DNA of 47,041 bases from Elusimicrobiota bacterium (GTDB lineage: Bacteria; Elusimicrobiota; Elusimicrobia; Elusimicrobiales; UBA9959), in contig JACQYT010000024.1 of assembly GCA_016208085.1 (NCBI GenBank), positions 1 to 47,041 of the forward strand, in the 5' to 3' direction. The position numbers were made by a program, and so were the translations under genes. Under the pieces are notes generated by a model. The model searched no databases. It saw only the letters and a program-made list of their open reading frames with translations, and was not told the origin of the DNA. Shown here one piece after another: positions 1-7,937 of the stretch. How positions within the stretch are numbered: position 1 is the stretch's first letter; each line of letters starts with the position of its first letter.

Positions 1-98
1 TAGAGGACAGACACCTATTTCCCGCGTATTTCGGGGGCTTTTGACAGGGTATAGGGTCAGGCTGAGTGCGTAAGGGAAAATAGTGACGTCAGGAAAGG
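1..98. other. Left-edge non-coding fragment with repeat scraps
   Basis: No gene is visible. The stretch holds GGACAGACACCTATTTC near the edge, a type of sequence I associate with remnants of REP/IS200-type elements (from memory, not verified). A short GGGTATAGGGT piece at about 48-58 resembles one arm of the heptamer-iteron elements found elsewhere in this window. Too short to say more. Confidence 0.25.
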
Positions 99-365
99 CT
101 ACTTTTTTGTTTCCAGAAAAGTTATGCGGGTTTCGTGGTTTAAGAGCTTTTCAGTGTGATCCATCAGCATATCCGCGTGGGTAAGGGCTTTTTGATTGTA
201 CTTTTCGCCTTTTAAAACGGTTTTCTCATATGAGGACATTATATCGCTGTACAGCTTATCCATCTTGCCCATCATCTTATCCATTTTTTGCTCAAGTTTG
301 GAGTCAGCCTGAATCTGGCTTAAATATAGGCTTAGGAATTTCAATGTTTGCTGTAACGGTCGCAT
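99..365 (-). CDS. Small predicted coiled-coil protein, unknown function
   Basis: An 88-residue ORF, Lys/Met/Glu-rich and almost without Gly or Pro. It has long helical stretches with a heptad-like pattern (KMDKMMGKMDKLYSDI, then HADMLMDHTEKLLNHE), so a helical or coiled-coil protein is likely. No family is recognised. The first ATG lies inside the cruciform repeat at 352-403, and the first residues (MRPLQQ) come from that repeat. The original N-terminus may therefore have been lost, or translation may begin at an internal Met. Downstream is the window edge. It could be a fragment of a larger gene cut by the repeat. The composition argues for a once-real coding sequence, but whether it is expressed is uncertain. 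Confidence 0.4.
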   Translation of the reverse strand: MRPLQQTLKFLSLYLSQIQADSKLEQKMDKMMGKMDKLYSDIMSSYEKTVLKGEKYNQKALTHADMLMDHTEKLLNHETRITFLETKK

Positions 366-403
366 TCATGCGACGAATTTGTGCGATAAATCGCACCGCT
401 ACA
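352..403. repeat. Cruciform repeat R1 (TGTAACGG ... CCGCTACA)
   Basis: The outer arms TGTAACGG (352-359) and CCGCTACA (396-403) pair with one mismatch and enclose two perfect hairpins: GTCGCAT-TC-ATGCGAC (359-374) and GTGCGA-TAAA-TCGCAC (381-396). The same plan (outer TGTAG/CTACA stem plus two inner hairpins) recurs at 885-936, 11815-11875 and 46175-46228. It supplies the stop codon of the Gre-like gene on one side and the start codon of the small coiled-coil ORF on the other. Confidence 0.75.
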
Positions 404-809
404 AAAGTTGCCCCCGAAGGGGGCCTAATTTACCGGCCGCCGTGTCCGCCTCGTCGTCCCCTACTATCGCGAAGCGGTGGCTCCGGCCCCGGTCGTCCGA
501 AGCTTCGACAGCGGCGCCGAAAAGTATCTCGCCGGGAGGATTTTTGGAATTGTCCACCACCCTCGCCGAGCCCAGCCGTTTCTCGTAGTATCGGAAATCG
601 CATTCAAGGCGTTTGCGGCGCTCCTTCGCCTCCGGATCCTCGGTCAGGATCGGTATCGCGGAAATCTGCTCCGCAAGGGCGCGGATCGCGTTTTCCAAAG
701 CCTTCTTCCCCGCAGGCGTGACATAGTTCGGCCCGGGAGTCACCGGCCTGTCGGGAAGGGCGGCGTTGTCCTGGCCGGCCCCGTCCCCTTTAATAAATGC
801 GCGGCTCAT
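399..809 (-). CDS. GreA/GreB-family transcription elongation factor, C-terminally truncated
   Basis: A 136-residue ORF. The N-terminal half is a helical, charged segment resembling the Gre coiled coil (residues about 30-80, ending in RYYEKRLGSA). It is followed by the start of a Gre C-terminal FKBP-like domain: a SARVVD segment, then ILFGAAVEASDD and the family-typical HRFAIVGDDEAD (about residues 80-125). Intact Gre proteins continue for roughly 25-35 residues through an SPLARALLGK-like helix and a last strand. Here the frame instead runs into a GCCCCC/GGGGGC hairpin and the cruciform repeat, ending in unrelated residues GPLRGQLL. The gene has therefore probably lost its end to repeat insertion or recombination, and it may be non-functional. 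The assignment rests on the IVGDDEA region. Confidence 0.65.
   Translation of the reverse strand: MSRAFIKGDGAGQDNAALPDRPVTPGPNYVTPAGKKALENAIRALAEQISAIPILTEDPEAKERRKRLECDFRYYEKRLGSARVVDNSKNPPGEILFGAAVEASDDRGRSHRFAIVGDDEADTAAGKLGPLRGQLL
410..424. terminator. GCCCCC-GAA-GGGGGC hairpin
   Basis: A perfect 6-bp GC stem with a 3-nt loop, inside the last codons of the truncated Gre-like gene and directly before the cruciform repeat. On the minus strand it is followed by AACTTTTG, a weak U-rich tail, so it may work as a terminator. It may equally be part of the inserted repeat. Confidence 0.4.
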
Positions 810-834
810 AGAAATAAACCTTCAGTTTTCGTCC

Positions 835-857
835 GGCGGATAAATCCGCCCGCTACA
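835..857. repeat. Half copy of the cruciform repeat family
   Basis: The hairpin GGCGGAT-AA-ATCCGCC (835-850) is followed by CGCTACA (851-857). This is the right half of the TGTAGCGG...CCGCTACA element seen complete at 46175-46228. It lies in the gap between the Gre-like gene and glcF, 28 nt from the next full copy. Confidence 0.65.
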
Positions 858-881
858 TGTTTCTTCACATTTATCGATTCA

Positions 882-2288
882 TTATATAGTGGGCGATGTG
901 AATCGCCCTTTAGGCGGATTTACATCCGCCGCTTTAGCGGACGGGTTTGTCAGTCCGTCCACGAACACGCTGTAATGGACGGCTTTGGCCGAGGGGTATT
1001 TTTCCTTCAGGCCGGCGTTTATCTGGAGCAGGCAGGAAGTGGCGCCGACCACCACCGTCGCGGCCCGGATGGAGGCGATGTTGCGGACCTTCCGGTCGAG
1101 TATTTGCCGCGAAAGCGCGGGCTGCGTGAACGCATAGGCGCCGGCTCCGCCGCAACACCAGTCGCTTTCGGGCAGTTCGGCGAAATTTTCGCCGGCGAGT
1201 TTCTTTACCACCGCCCTGGGCTCTTTCCTGATGTCCTGCCCGTGGCAGGCCCGGCAGGAATCATGGTAGGTCGTTCGCCCTGCGGCGCCCCGGTCACGGG
1301 CAGTTACCTGTTCCGCGTCAATGACTTCCAGGATGTCTTTCACGGCTCCGGCGAAGGCCGCGGCCCTGGGCCGCCAGCTTTCATCGTCGGTGAAAAGCTG
1401 CTCGTAGGTCTTCATGAATGCCGCACAGGAGGAGCAGTCGCCCACCACGGTAAAATTCCCGAAAGCGGCTGTCAGCTCTTCAAATCTGAGGATGTTCTTT
1501 TTGGCGAATTCCTTGGCCTCGGTCAGGCGGCCGTAATTATACGCGATGAGCCCGCAGCAGAAATTATCCGCGAAGACGCCTTCGCCGCTGAATCTTTTGA
1601 GCAGCGCCACGCTGGCCAGGCCCACCTCCGGGAAAATATAATTGGGTCCGCAGAGCGCGAAATAGGCCCATGAGACCGTTTTTTTTCCTTTCGGGTTTAA
1701 GGCCGGATCCTGATTGAAGATATCCCGTAAAAATTTAAGCGGCGCGCGGTCAAGAACCCCCTGGGCCGCGCTAAGCGCCGGCAGGCCGAGGAAATCGTAA
1801 AGGCCGAGCAGGTCGGCCAGGCCGGCAAATCCGAGCTTTTTTAAGAGAAAGGCCGCCTTCAGCCAGAACTCAAAAAAACCCCGGTTATTCAGCAGCAGGT
1901 TGACGGCGACTCCGGCCAGGAAGTTCCGGCCGTAGCCGGTTTGGCTTCTCCTGCCCTCAAGCGCCAGGTCGGGAGTGGGAACTTTAGCGTAACAGGCGGA
2001 GGAGCAGGCCCCGCATAAAAGACAGGTGCCGAACGATTCGGCGGCTGTTTCGGCGCCGGCGACTTTGCCCTCTATAAGCATCCGCAGGAACTGGTTCCTG
2101 CCCCTGGCGGAAAGGGTTTCACGGCCGGTCAGCATGTAAGTGGGGCAGACGGTCCCGCAATAGCCGCAGCGGTTGCACTGGGCCGCCGCGTCATAGACGC
2201 TTCTCTCGCCCAGGTCGGTAAGTAGGTTCTTCAGGTGGAAGGCGCCTTGCGCGTGGTCGTAAAGTTCGTTTATCTCGTACTTGCTCAT
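882..2288 (-). CDS. glcF: GlcF-like iron-sulfur subunit of glycolate / 2-hydroxyacid oxidase
   Basis: 468 residues. The N-terminal ferredoxin-like region carries two 4Fe-4S motifs, CNRCGYCGTVCP (residues about 38-49) and CLLCGACSSACY (about 88-99). Two Cys-rich CCG-type domains follow: the first with FCCGLIAYNYG near residue 235, the second with DSCRACH near 345 and the canonical CCGGAGAY near 378. This arrangement is that of GlcF/LutA/GlpC-type electron-transfer subunits, which pass electrons from an FAD-dependent dehydrogenase to the quinone pool or another acceptor. The FAD subunit lies just upstream in the same direction, separated by an iteron hairpin element, so the two likely form one complex. 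The last residues are encoded by the cruciform repeat at 885-936, so the native C-terminus has been altered. The substrate (glycolate, D-lactate or another 2-hydroxyacid) cannot be told from sequence. Confidence 0.88.
   Translation of the reverse strand: MSKYEINELYDHAQGAFHLKNLLTDLGERSVYDAAAQCNRCGYCGTVCPTYMLTGRETLSARGRNQFLRMLIEGKVAGAETAAESFGTCLLCGACSSACYAKVPTPDLALEGRRSQTGYGRNFLAGVAVNLLLNNRGFFEFWLKAAFLLKKLGFAGLADLLGLYDFLGLPALSAAQGVLDRAPLKFLRDIFNQDPALNPKGKKTVSWAYFALCGPNYIFPEVGLASVALLKRFSGEGVFADNFCCGLIAYNYGRLTEAKEFAKKNILRFEELTAAFGNFTVVGDCSSCAAFMKTYEQLFTDDESWRPRAAAFAGAVKDILEVIDAEQVTARDRGAAGRTTYHDSCRACHGQDIRKEPRAVVKKLAGENFAELPESDWCCGGAGAYAFTQPALSRQILDRKVRNIASIRAATVVVGATSCLLQINAGLKEKYPSAKAVHYSVFVDGLTNPSAKAADVNPPKGRFTSPTI
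885..936. repeat. Cruciform repeat R2
   Basis: Two inner hairpins, GGGCGAT-GTGA-ATCGCCC (891-908) and GGCGGAT-TTAC-ATCCGCC (913-930), lie within imperfect outer arms TATAGTGG and CCGCTTTA. The two loops (GATGTGAATC and GATTTACATC) can also pair with each other, so the element can fold as two hairpins or one long hairpin. It encodes the last about 16 residues of GlcF (ADVNPPKGRFTSPT region). Confidence 0.75.
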
Positions 2289-2292
2289 AAAA

Positions 2293-2366
2293 GCAGGGTA
2301 TAGGGTAGAGGGGTTAGGGTATAGGGTAAGGAGTTCCTTATTTCTCTACCCTCTACCCTCTACCCT
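2293..2366. repeat. Heptamer-iteron hairpin element A1
   Basis: The left arm consists of GGGTATA/GGGTAGA units, the centre is the palindrome TAAGGAGTTCCTTA (2327-2340), and the right arm is CTCTACC/CCTCTAC units complementary to the left arm. The whole can fold into a long hairpin. The element fills the gap between glcF and the glcD/glcE gene and runs into the latter, encoding its final residues and stop codon. Same family as 11197-11328, 15541-15618 and 34659-34749. Confidence 0.8.
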
Positions 2367-4391
2367 TCCGTACATCCACGGGTTCAGGAGATTGCGCGGG
2401 TCAAAAGCTTTTTTAAGGCGGCAATGATATTCATCCGGTTCAAAACCGGATTCGGAACCGGCCGTGCCGCCGCAGGCGCTATGCGAGCGCAGCGCCGTCT
2501 TCAGGGTGACGGTGAGGATGACGGCGTAAGCGCCCAGGGACCCGCAAAGAAGCTTAAGCGCGTCATAGCCGGCCACGTTCTTAACGATCTTGCCGCCCAG
2601 CGTCAGAACCGCGCCGTCGGCCAGCGCTATATCCATGCCGAGAATCAGGTTCCTCAAGGGGGGCCAGGTCTTGGCCGCTATGGCGCCGCCCAGGGAACCC
2701 TCAAGGTCCGGCAGGGCTATTTCAAAACCGTCGTCTTTCAGGCTGCGTTTTAATTCGCGCACTGAGATGCCCGCTTCCGCTTTTACGGTGAAGTTCGCCC
2801 GGTCCAATTCCAGCACCCGGTTAAGGGCGGAGGTTTCCGCTGTTTTAAGGCCTTCCATTATGCGGTTTTTTTTAAGCTTGGTGCCAAGTCCCGTCACGGC
2901 GCTCGGAATCCCGCTCCGGGCGCGAAGCAGAAGGTCATTTACCAGCGCCGCCGCGGCGTCGCCGAAAGGGGCCGGGTCTGCATACCGGAGGCCGGCCCGG
3001 TGGTCGCAGGCCACCGGCAGTATCTTGTCCGGGTTGGCGAGGTCCGCCGGGTCAAAAGCCTTTTTGATGCCGGCAAAAAAATCCAGGGTCCGGGCGTCGT
3101 ACATCCAGTTCATAGCCACTCTTTTTTCCACGCCTATGCCGTGCTCGCCCGAGATGGAGCCGCCGAGCCTTATGCAGCTTTTAAGGATCTCATAACCGGC
3201 TTTCCTGACTCTTTTGCCTTCCTGTAGGTCGCGCTCGTCAAAGACGATATTGGGGTGCAGGTTGCCGTCGCCGGCGTGGAACAGCAGTCCGGCCGTGAGC
3301 TTGTATTTTGAGAGTATCTCCCGGGTCTCTTTAAGCGCTTGGGGGAGTCTGGGCCTGGGCACCACGCCGTCTTCCACCAGCACGTTCGGGGCCAGCCGCG
3401 CCATGGCCGGGTAGGCGCCTTTCCTGGCCTGCCAGAGGGCTTCGCGTTCTTCGGCGCCGGCGGCCGTCTTAAAATAAACGGCGGCTTCGGCCCTGCAGAT
3501 ATATTCTATGTCGCGCAGTTCCTGATTTATTTTTTTGTCGCCGGCTCCGTCAAGCTCTATTATCAGGATGGCTTCGCTGCCGGCGGGATAATCGGTTTTA
3601 AGGGTTTTTTTGGCGGCGGAAAGCGACATTTTATCCATGGCTTCAAGGGCCCGCGGCGCTATCCCGGAACTTATTATCCCGGTCACGGCCGTGATGGCGT
3701 TTTCAATGGAGGGAAAAGCGGCGACCGCCGTTTTTACAAGCTTCGGCTTTTCTATTATCTTCAGCCAGGCTCTGGTCACTATGCCGAGCGTCCCCTCCGA
3801 GCCTATGATAAGGCTCATCAGGTCCGGCCCGGGGTCAAGGTAAGACCAGCGCTTCACCGAACCCTCCGGGGTTACCACCTCAAGGCGCTCGACGTTGTCA
3901 GCGGTGACGCCGTATTTCAGGCACAGCGGGCCGCCGGCGTTCTCGCCTATGTTGCCGCCTATGGTCGAGACTTTCTGGCTGGACGGGTCCGGGGCGTAGA
4001 AAAAGCCGAATTTGTCAAGTTCCTGCTGAAGCCTCAGGTTGACCACGCCGGGTTCCACCACCGCGACTTTATTGACGGTGTCTATCTGACGAATCTTATT
4101 TAAAAGCGAGAGATTTAAGATCACGCCGCCCTTCAGCGGTATGGTGCCGCCGGACAGGTTGGTGCCGGCCAGCCGAGGCAGATAGGGAATGCCGGCTGCG
4201 TAGAGTATTTTTACCGCCGGCGCCACCTGCTCCGTCAAAGTGAACCGCGCCACCGCTTCCGGCTTGGCCCTTGCCAGGCCGGCGTCATAAGAATACATCA
4301 GCAGCTCGGCCGCATCGGTGAATATGTTTTCCGGGCCGAGCAGGGCCTCAAGTTCCTTTCTTACGGTTTCAAACCGGTGTTTTTTGAACAT
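2346..4391 (-). CDS. glcD: FAD-linked 2-hydroxyacid oxidase: GlcD-GlcE fusion
   Basis: 681 residues, clearly longer than a single GlcD (about 460-500). Residues about 35-210 form a PCMH-type FAD-binding domain (PRLAGTNLSGGTIP, STIGGNIGENAGGP). Residues about 215-460 form the FAD-oxidase C-terminal domain, with FHAGDGNLHPN and SISGEHGIGVEKR. From about residue 480 a second, GlcE-like FAD-binding segment follows (VTGLGTKLKKNR, then GGKIVKNVAGYDALKLLCGSLG). In most bacteria GlcD and GlcE are separate subunits; here they are joined. Together with GlcF downstream this makes a three-part glycolate/D-lactate oxidase. The stop and last residues (GRVEGRG) come from the iteron repeat A1. The start ATG lies 19 nt after the tryptophanase stop, suggesting cotranscription. 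Substrate unknown. Confidence 0.88.
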   Translation of the reverse strand: MFKKHRFETVRKELEALLGPENIFTDAAELLMYSYDAGLARAKPEAVARFTLTEQVAPAVKILYAAGIPYLPRLAGTNLSGGTIPLKGGVILNLSLLNKIRQIDTVNKVAVVEPGVVNLRLQQELDKFGFFYAPDPSSQKVSTIGGNIGENAGGPLCLKYGVTADNVERLEVVTPEGSVKRWSYLDPGPDLMSLIIGSEGTLGIVTRAWLKIIEKPKLVKTAVAAFPSIENAITAVTGIISSGIAPRALEAMDKMSLSAAKKTLKTDYPAGSEAILIIELDGAGDKKINQELRDIEYICRAEAAVYFKTAAGAEEREALWQARKGAYPAMARLAPNVLVEDGVVPRPRLPQALKETREILSKYKLTAGLLFHAGDGNLHPNIVFDERDLQEGKRVRKAGYEILKSCIRLGGSISGEHGIGVEKRVAMNWMYDARTLDFFAGIKKAFDPADLANPDKILPVACDHRAGLRYADPAPFGDAAAALVNDLLLRARSGIPSAVTGLGTKLKKNRIMEGLKTAETSALNRVLELDRANFTVKAEAGISVRELKRSLKDDGFEIALPDLEGSLGGAIAAKTWPPLRNLILGMDIALADGAVLTLGGKIVKNVAGYDALKLLCGSLGAYAVILTVTLKTALRSHSACGGTAGSESGFEPDEYHCRLKKAFDPRNLLNPWMYGRVEGRG

Positions 4392-4410
4392 AGCGCGAGG
4401 GGTTCAGGTG

Positions 4411-5817
4411 TTAGATCCTTAAACCCTGCTTCTGTTTTATCGGCCTGAGCTTAGCCGAGAAATGGGCCAGCACTTCGGGCGCTTCGATTAACTCAAGGCC
4501 TTTTATTGAATTCTTGTTCCCGGCTATGTATTCCAGGACTTCTATGACATAGTCTATATGGCTCTGCGTGTATACGCGCCGGGGCATAGCCAGGCGCACC
4601 AGTTCCATGGCGGCCGGCAGGAACTCTCCCCCGGCGTCGCGCCGCCCGAACATAAGGGACCCGATCTCGACGCCCCGTATTCCGCCTTCAAGGTACAGGT
4701 GTACCGTCAGTGTCTGGGCCGGAAAATTGAGCGGATTTATGTGCGGAAGGAATTTTTTGGCATTGATGTATACGCCGTGCCCGCCCGGGGGGGTAACTAT
4801 CGGTATACCGCGCGTTAAAAGTTTTTCGCCCAGGTACTCGGCGGAGCGCAGCCGGTACTGAAGATAATTCTCTTCCAGCACTTCCCGCAGGCCTATGGCT
4901 ATGGCCTCAAGATCTCTCCCGGCCAATCCGCCGTAAGTGTTAAAGCCCTCGGTCAGTATCAGCAGTTGCCTCGCTTTGGAAGCCCATTTGCCGTTGTTCA
5001 TGGCCAGGAATCCGCCCATATTGGCCAGCGCGTCTTTTTTGGCGCTCATCATGGCGCCGTCGGCCAGTTTAAACATCTCTTCGGCTATTTCCCTGACCGG
5101 CGTGGAGTTATAGCCTTTTTCGCGGAGCTTTATGAAGTACGCGTTCTCGGCGAAGCGCGCGCAGTCAAGGAACAGCGGTATGCCGTATTTCCCGCACAGG
5201 CTCCGGGCGCCCCTGAGATTTGCCATGGACACCGGCTGGCCGCCCAGGGAATTATTTGTGACCGTCATCACGCAAAGCGGTATATTACCGGCGTCCTTTT
5301 CCTTTATGAAACGTTCCATCGCGGCGAGGTCAGCATCGCCTTTGAAGGGGGCCGGCTTGTCGAAATCAAGCGCCCCTCTGGCGGGGAAGTCGACGGCCTG
5401 GGCGCCGGAAAATTCTACATTGGCGCGGGTAGTGTCAAAATGGGAATTAGAAATTATATATTTGCCTTTCCCGCCTATGATCGAGAAGATTATTTTTTCG
5501 GCCGCCCGGCCCTGGTGGACGGGGATTATCTCCGTATAACCGGTCAGGCCTTTTATCTCGTTTTCAAAGTTGTAATAACTGCGGGCTCCGGCGTAGGATT
5601 CATCGCCCAGCATAATCCCCGCCCACTGCGCGGCGCTCATCGCGCCGGTGCCGCTGTCGGTCAGCAGGTCTATCAGGACTTTTTCGGCCCTGAGGTTGAA
5701 AAGATTATAATGGGCGGTCTCCAGCAGCCGGAGCCGTTCCTTGCGCGTGGTGAATCCCAGGGGTTCCACGCTTTTGATCTTAAAAGGCTCTATGATGGTT
5801 TTCCATTTATGTTCCAT
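4411..5817 (-). CDS. tnaA: Tryptophanase (tryptophan indole-lyase)
   Basis: 468 residues, the usual length for beta-eliminating PLP lyases. This family cleaves L-tryptophan to indole, pyruvate and ammonia in the cytoplasm. Family landmarks in order: EPFKIKSVEP (about 10-19), LIDLLTDSGTGAMS (about 48), THQGR-like VHQGRAAEK (about 100), NNSLGGQPVSMANL (about 188), DCARFAENAYFIK, and the PLP-lysine region MMSAKKDALANMGG (about 255-268). The region IRGVEIGSLMFGR near the C-terminus matches tryptophanase (VEIGS) better than tyrosine phenol-lyase, which has MERGI here. PRRVYTQSHIDYVIE also fits tryptophanase. An AAGGAG ribosome site lies just upstream, after a 12-bp hairpin. The gene follows a DUF1646 transporter and precedes the GlcDE/GlcF oxidase. 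No tnaC-like leader peptide is evident in the 37-nt upstream gap. Confidence 0.88.
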   Translation of the reverse strand: MEHKWKTIIEPFKIKSVEPLGFTTRKERLRLLETAHYNLFNLRAEKVLIDLLTDSGTGAMSAAQWAGIMLGDESYAGARSYYNFENEIKGLTGYTEIIPVHQGRAAEKIIFSIIGGKGKYIISNSHFDTTRANVEFSGAQAVDFPARGALDFDKPAPFKGDADLAAMERFIKEKDAGNIPLCVMTVTNNSLGGQPVSMANLRGARSLCGKYGIPLFLDCARFAENAYFIKLREKGYNSTPVREIAEEMFKLADGAMMSAKKDALANMGGFLAMNNGKWASKARQLLILTEGFNTYGGLAGRDLEAIAIGLREVLEENYLQYRLRSAEYLGEKLLTRGIPIVTPPGGHGVYINAKKFLPHINPLNFPAQTLTVHLYLEGGIRGVEIGSLMFGRRDAGGEFLPAAMELVRLAMPRRVYTQSHIDYVIEVLEYIAGNKNSIKGLELIEAPEVLAHFSAKLRPIKQKQGLRI

Positions 5818-5831
5818 GGGTGAAGCTCCTT

Positions 5832-5856
5832 AAAAATTTTTGCCGCAAAAATTTTT
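5832..5856. repeat. 25-nt A/T-rich palindrome between DUF1646 gene and tnaA
   Basis: AAAAATTTTTGC-C-GCAAAAATTTTT is a perfect 12-bp inverted repeat with a 1-nt centre. On the minus strand it begins at the stop of the transporter gene and is followed directly by the AAGGAG ribosome site of tnaA. It could attenuate read-through, stabilise the mRNA end or just be a repeat. The function is a guess; the palindrome itself is plain. Confidence 0.6.
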
Positions 5857-6904
5857 ATTTGACAAAAACCGACAGCAAAACAAAATAAACCAGCATCAGC
5901 GCCGCGCCGCAAGGCAGGGCCGCCCTGGCCCATTCGCCGGAGCTGATGTCCAGCTTCGCCGCGCATACAATGTTGGGGATATTACCCGGTATCAGCAGCC
6001 CGCCGGATACCAGTAGCCCCATCAGCACGAAGGTCACCTGCCGGCCGCTCATAAAGGGCGTCACTTCCGCCGCCACCAGCGTGGCGTTGTCTAAAACAGC
6101 GGACACCGAATTGGCCCAGTATAAAGCCCAGACGGGCATACCGGGCACGAATCTTTCCGCGAGCGGTTTGAGGCCGGCGCCTAAAAATATCAGCGCCATT
6201 ACGAACAGATATACCCTGGCGGCGCGCACGACGATGCTTTTATTGTCCTCAATGGCGTCTTCCGTAAGCCCCGCTTTTCCGGATGCCGCCTTGCCGACCC
6301 CGAAGCCGGCGATAAAGGCGGTGAGTAAAACGCCGGGCGCCACCCAAACCCCCAGCTGCTTTATCAGGTAGAAAAAATCGGCGTTATGCGGGGGGCCTTT
6401 CAGTTTGGCTATCGCGATGGTGGAAAGCGGTTCGCCCAGCGGGGTCAAAGCCGCCCCGAGGCCTATGGCGTAACACGCATAAACCACGGTTCTGACTTCG
6501 TAAGACCTTTCAAGTTCAAGGACGCTTATGACTTCGGCCAGGATAAGCGAAGCTATAATGGCTGTCAGGATGCTGGAGGCAAAGCCGAGAAAGGTTATTA
6601 TTATGAAAACGGTCCGGGGCAGGCCGAACTTCGCGGTAAGCCGGCCGAGCCAGTCTTTTATCCTGTGCCGCACCCGCTTGAAGATGAATCCGACGGTCAA
6701 AACCGCCAGGGTTATCGGGAGCGGCTCTTTCAGCGCCTCAATGACCAGGCGGCCGCTCCAAACCCCGGAAATAGTGACGGCGGCCGCGCCCATTACGAAC
6801 AGGAACGCTTCCAGCTCTTCTTCGACTTTCTTGACCGAGAAAGGAAGGACAAGGGTAAACGCCATAATGACGGCCAGTCCCGCGATGATAAAATAATTGT
6901 CCAT
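5855..6904 (-). CDS. DUF1646-family membrane transporter (predicted ion antiporter)
   Basis: 349 residues, almost entirely hydrophobic, with about 9-11 predicted membrane segments. It resembles DUF1646 proteins, members of the ion-transporter superfamily that also includes NhaD and ArsB. Typical stretches seen are LGAALTPLGEPLSTIAIAKL (about 150-170) and LIPGNIPNIVCAAKLDI near residue 310, followed by EWARAALP. These resemble the paired conserved loops of that superfamily. The transported ion or solute is not established for the family. It starts a minus-strand run with tnaA 37 nt downstream, so it may serve tryptophan catabolism or simply sodium/proton balance. The start is the ATG opposite 6902-6904; the gene is divergent from the patatin gene. 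Confidence 0.75.
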   Translation of the reverse strand: MDNYFIIAGLAVIMAFTLVLPFSVKKVEEELEAFLFVMGAAAVTISGVWSGRLVIEALKEPLPITLAVLTVGFIFKRVRHRIKDWLGRLTAKFGLPRTVFIIITFLGFASSILTAIIASLILAEVISVLELERSYEVRTVVYACYAIGLGAALTPLGEPLSTIAIAKLKGPPHNADFFYLIKQLGVWVAPGVLLTAFIAGFGVGKAASGKAGLTEDAIEDNKSIVVRAARVYLFVMALIFLGAGLKPLAERFVPGMPVWALYWANSVSAVLDNATLVAAEVTPFMSGRQVTFVLMGLLVSGGLLIPGNIPNIVCAAKLDISSGEWARAALPCGAALMLVYFVLLSVFVK

Positions 6905-6995
6905 TTTCCGAACTCTTCCCGATTCTTCCTTACTGCATGCTTCACACTTGTGCTACAATATCAATAATTCTATTAATTTAACGCGGCGAACGGAA

Positions 6996-7913
6996 ATGAA
7001 TAAATTCAAGGAACCTGTCGGTCTGTTCTTGTGCGGCGGCGGCGCTTTGGGCAGCTGGCAGTCCGGCGCGCTTTCAAAGCTCGTGGAGCTGGGAATGCGC
7101 TTCAACGCCGTGGCCGGTTTCAGCATCGGGGCGCTTAACGGCGCGGCTTACTGCTACAATAAAACGGCCGAGCTGAAGAATATCTGGCAAAAGCTCAAAC
7201 CCGACAGGATCTTAAGCTTCAGCCCGGGGTATCATAATATCCCGCTCGATCTGTACCAGCATCATAAGCCCGATTTTCTTTCCCGGGTCGGATTCCTGCT
7301 CCAAAACAATCTCGCCAGGTTCACGCTTTTTTCCAACGCGCCGGTCTATGACGTTTTAAACGGCTGGCTTGCCAAGGCCGGCTCCGATTTCTCAAGGAAC
7401 ATAAATTTCTACGTCATCAGCCATGCCGTGGAGAAAAAGCTTCCGTACATAATAAAGTTCGACGGGAAAACCGGGGGGCAGAATCTTTCTTTCGTGGACG
7501 CGCTGGTGGCCAGTTGCTCCATCCCGTTGATCTTCCCGCCGGTGGAGGTGACCGACCGCGGGCTGACCTATCACCTGGTGGACGGCGGGGTCATAGGCAT
7601 AGCCACCATAAACCTGAGTATATTTGAAGGCTGCCGGACCATCCTCATAATAAGCAATTCCAGGGATTCGGACTTGGTTTTCCCGTCCGGCGGCCCTTTC
7701 GGCCATTTTGAATCAAAGGCGCGCAGGATGCTCGCCATGCATACCCAGAAGATATATGAATCGCGCGTCCTCGTGAGGTCCGAGCCGCAGGTCCACCTTA
7801 TAAAGCCGCCGGAAGATCTCGGCCTTAAGGTGCTTGAGTTTGACGGCGTAAAATGCCTGCGCGCCTTCAGCCTGGGCGAAGAGGAGGCGGCCCGCTGGTT
7901 TAACTCGTTATAA
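6996..7913 (+). CDS. Patatin-like phospholipase family protein
   Basis: 305 residues from ATG 6996. I prefer this start to the upstream in-frame one at 6897 because the earlier codons would read through a likely promoter (TACAAT at 6954-6959) and have no family similarity. Patatin signature: oxyanion-hole GGGALGSWQSG (residues about 13-23), nucleophile elbow GFSIGALNG with Ser about 46, and catalytic Asp in LVDGGVIG (about 195). Ser-Asp dyad enzymes of this family hydrolyse acyl groups of phospholipids or other lipids. There is no signal peptide, so it is probably cytosolic or membrane-peripheral. It is followed after 24 nt by a nucleotidyltransferase gene with its own GGAGG site, so the two likely form an operon. 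The substrate is unknown. Confidence 0.88.
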   Translation: MNKFKEPVGLFLCGGGALGSWQSGALSKLVELGMRFNAVAGFSIGALNGAAYCYNKTAELKNIWQKLKPDRILSFSPGYHNIPLDLYQHHKPDFLSRVGFLLQNNLARFTLFSNAPVYDVLNGWLAKAGSDFSRNINFYVISHAVEKKLPYIIKFDGKTGGQNLSFVDALVASCSIPLIFPPVEVTDRGLTYHLVDGGVIGIATINLSIFEGCRTILIISNSRDSDLVFPSGGPFGHFESKARRMLAMHTQKIYESRVLVRSEPQVHLIKPPEDLGLKVLEFDGVKCLRAFSLGEEEAARWFNSL

Positions 7914-7937
7914 GTTTAAATAAGCTCCGGAGGTTTT

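Noticed and set aside
477-1673. A 398-codon plus-strand frame across the Gre-like gene and glcF
   Set aside because: It runs antisense through two genes with clear family motifs and through two cruciform repeats; no domain is visible.
4411-5817. Tyrosine phenol-lyase instead of tryptophanase
   Set aside because: The N-terminal words EPFKIKSVEP and QWAGIMLGDESYAG fit both, but the C-terminal VEIGSLMFGR matches tryptophanase, while tyrosine phenol-lyases have a different MERGI segment there.
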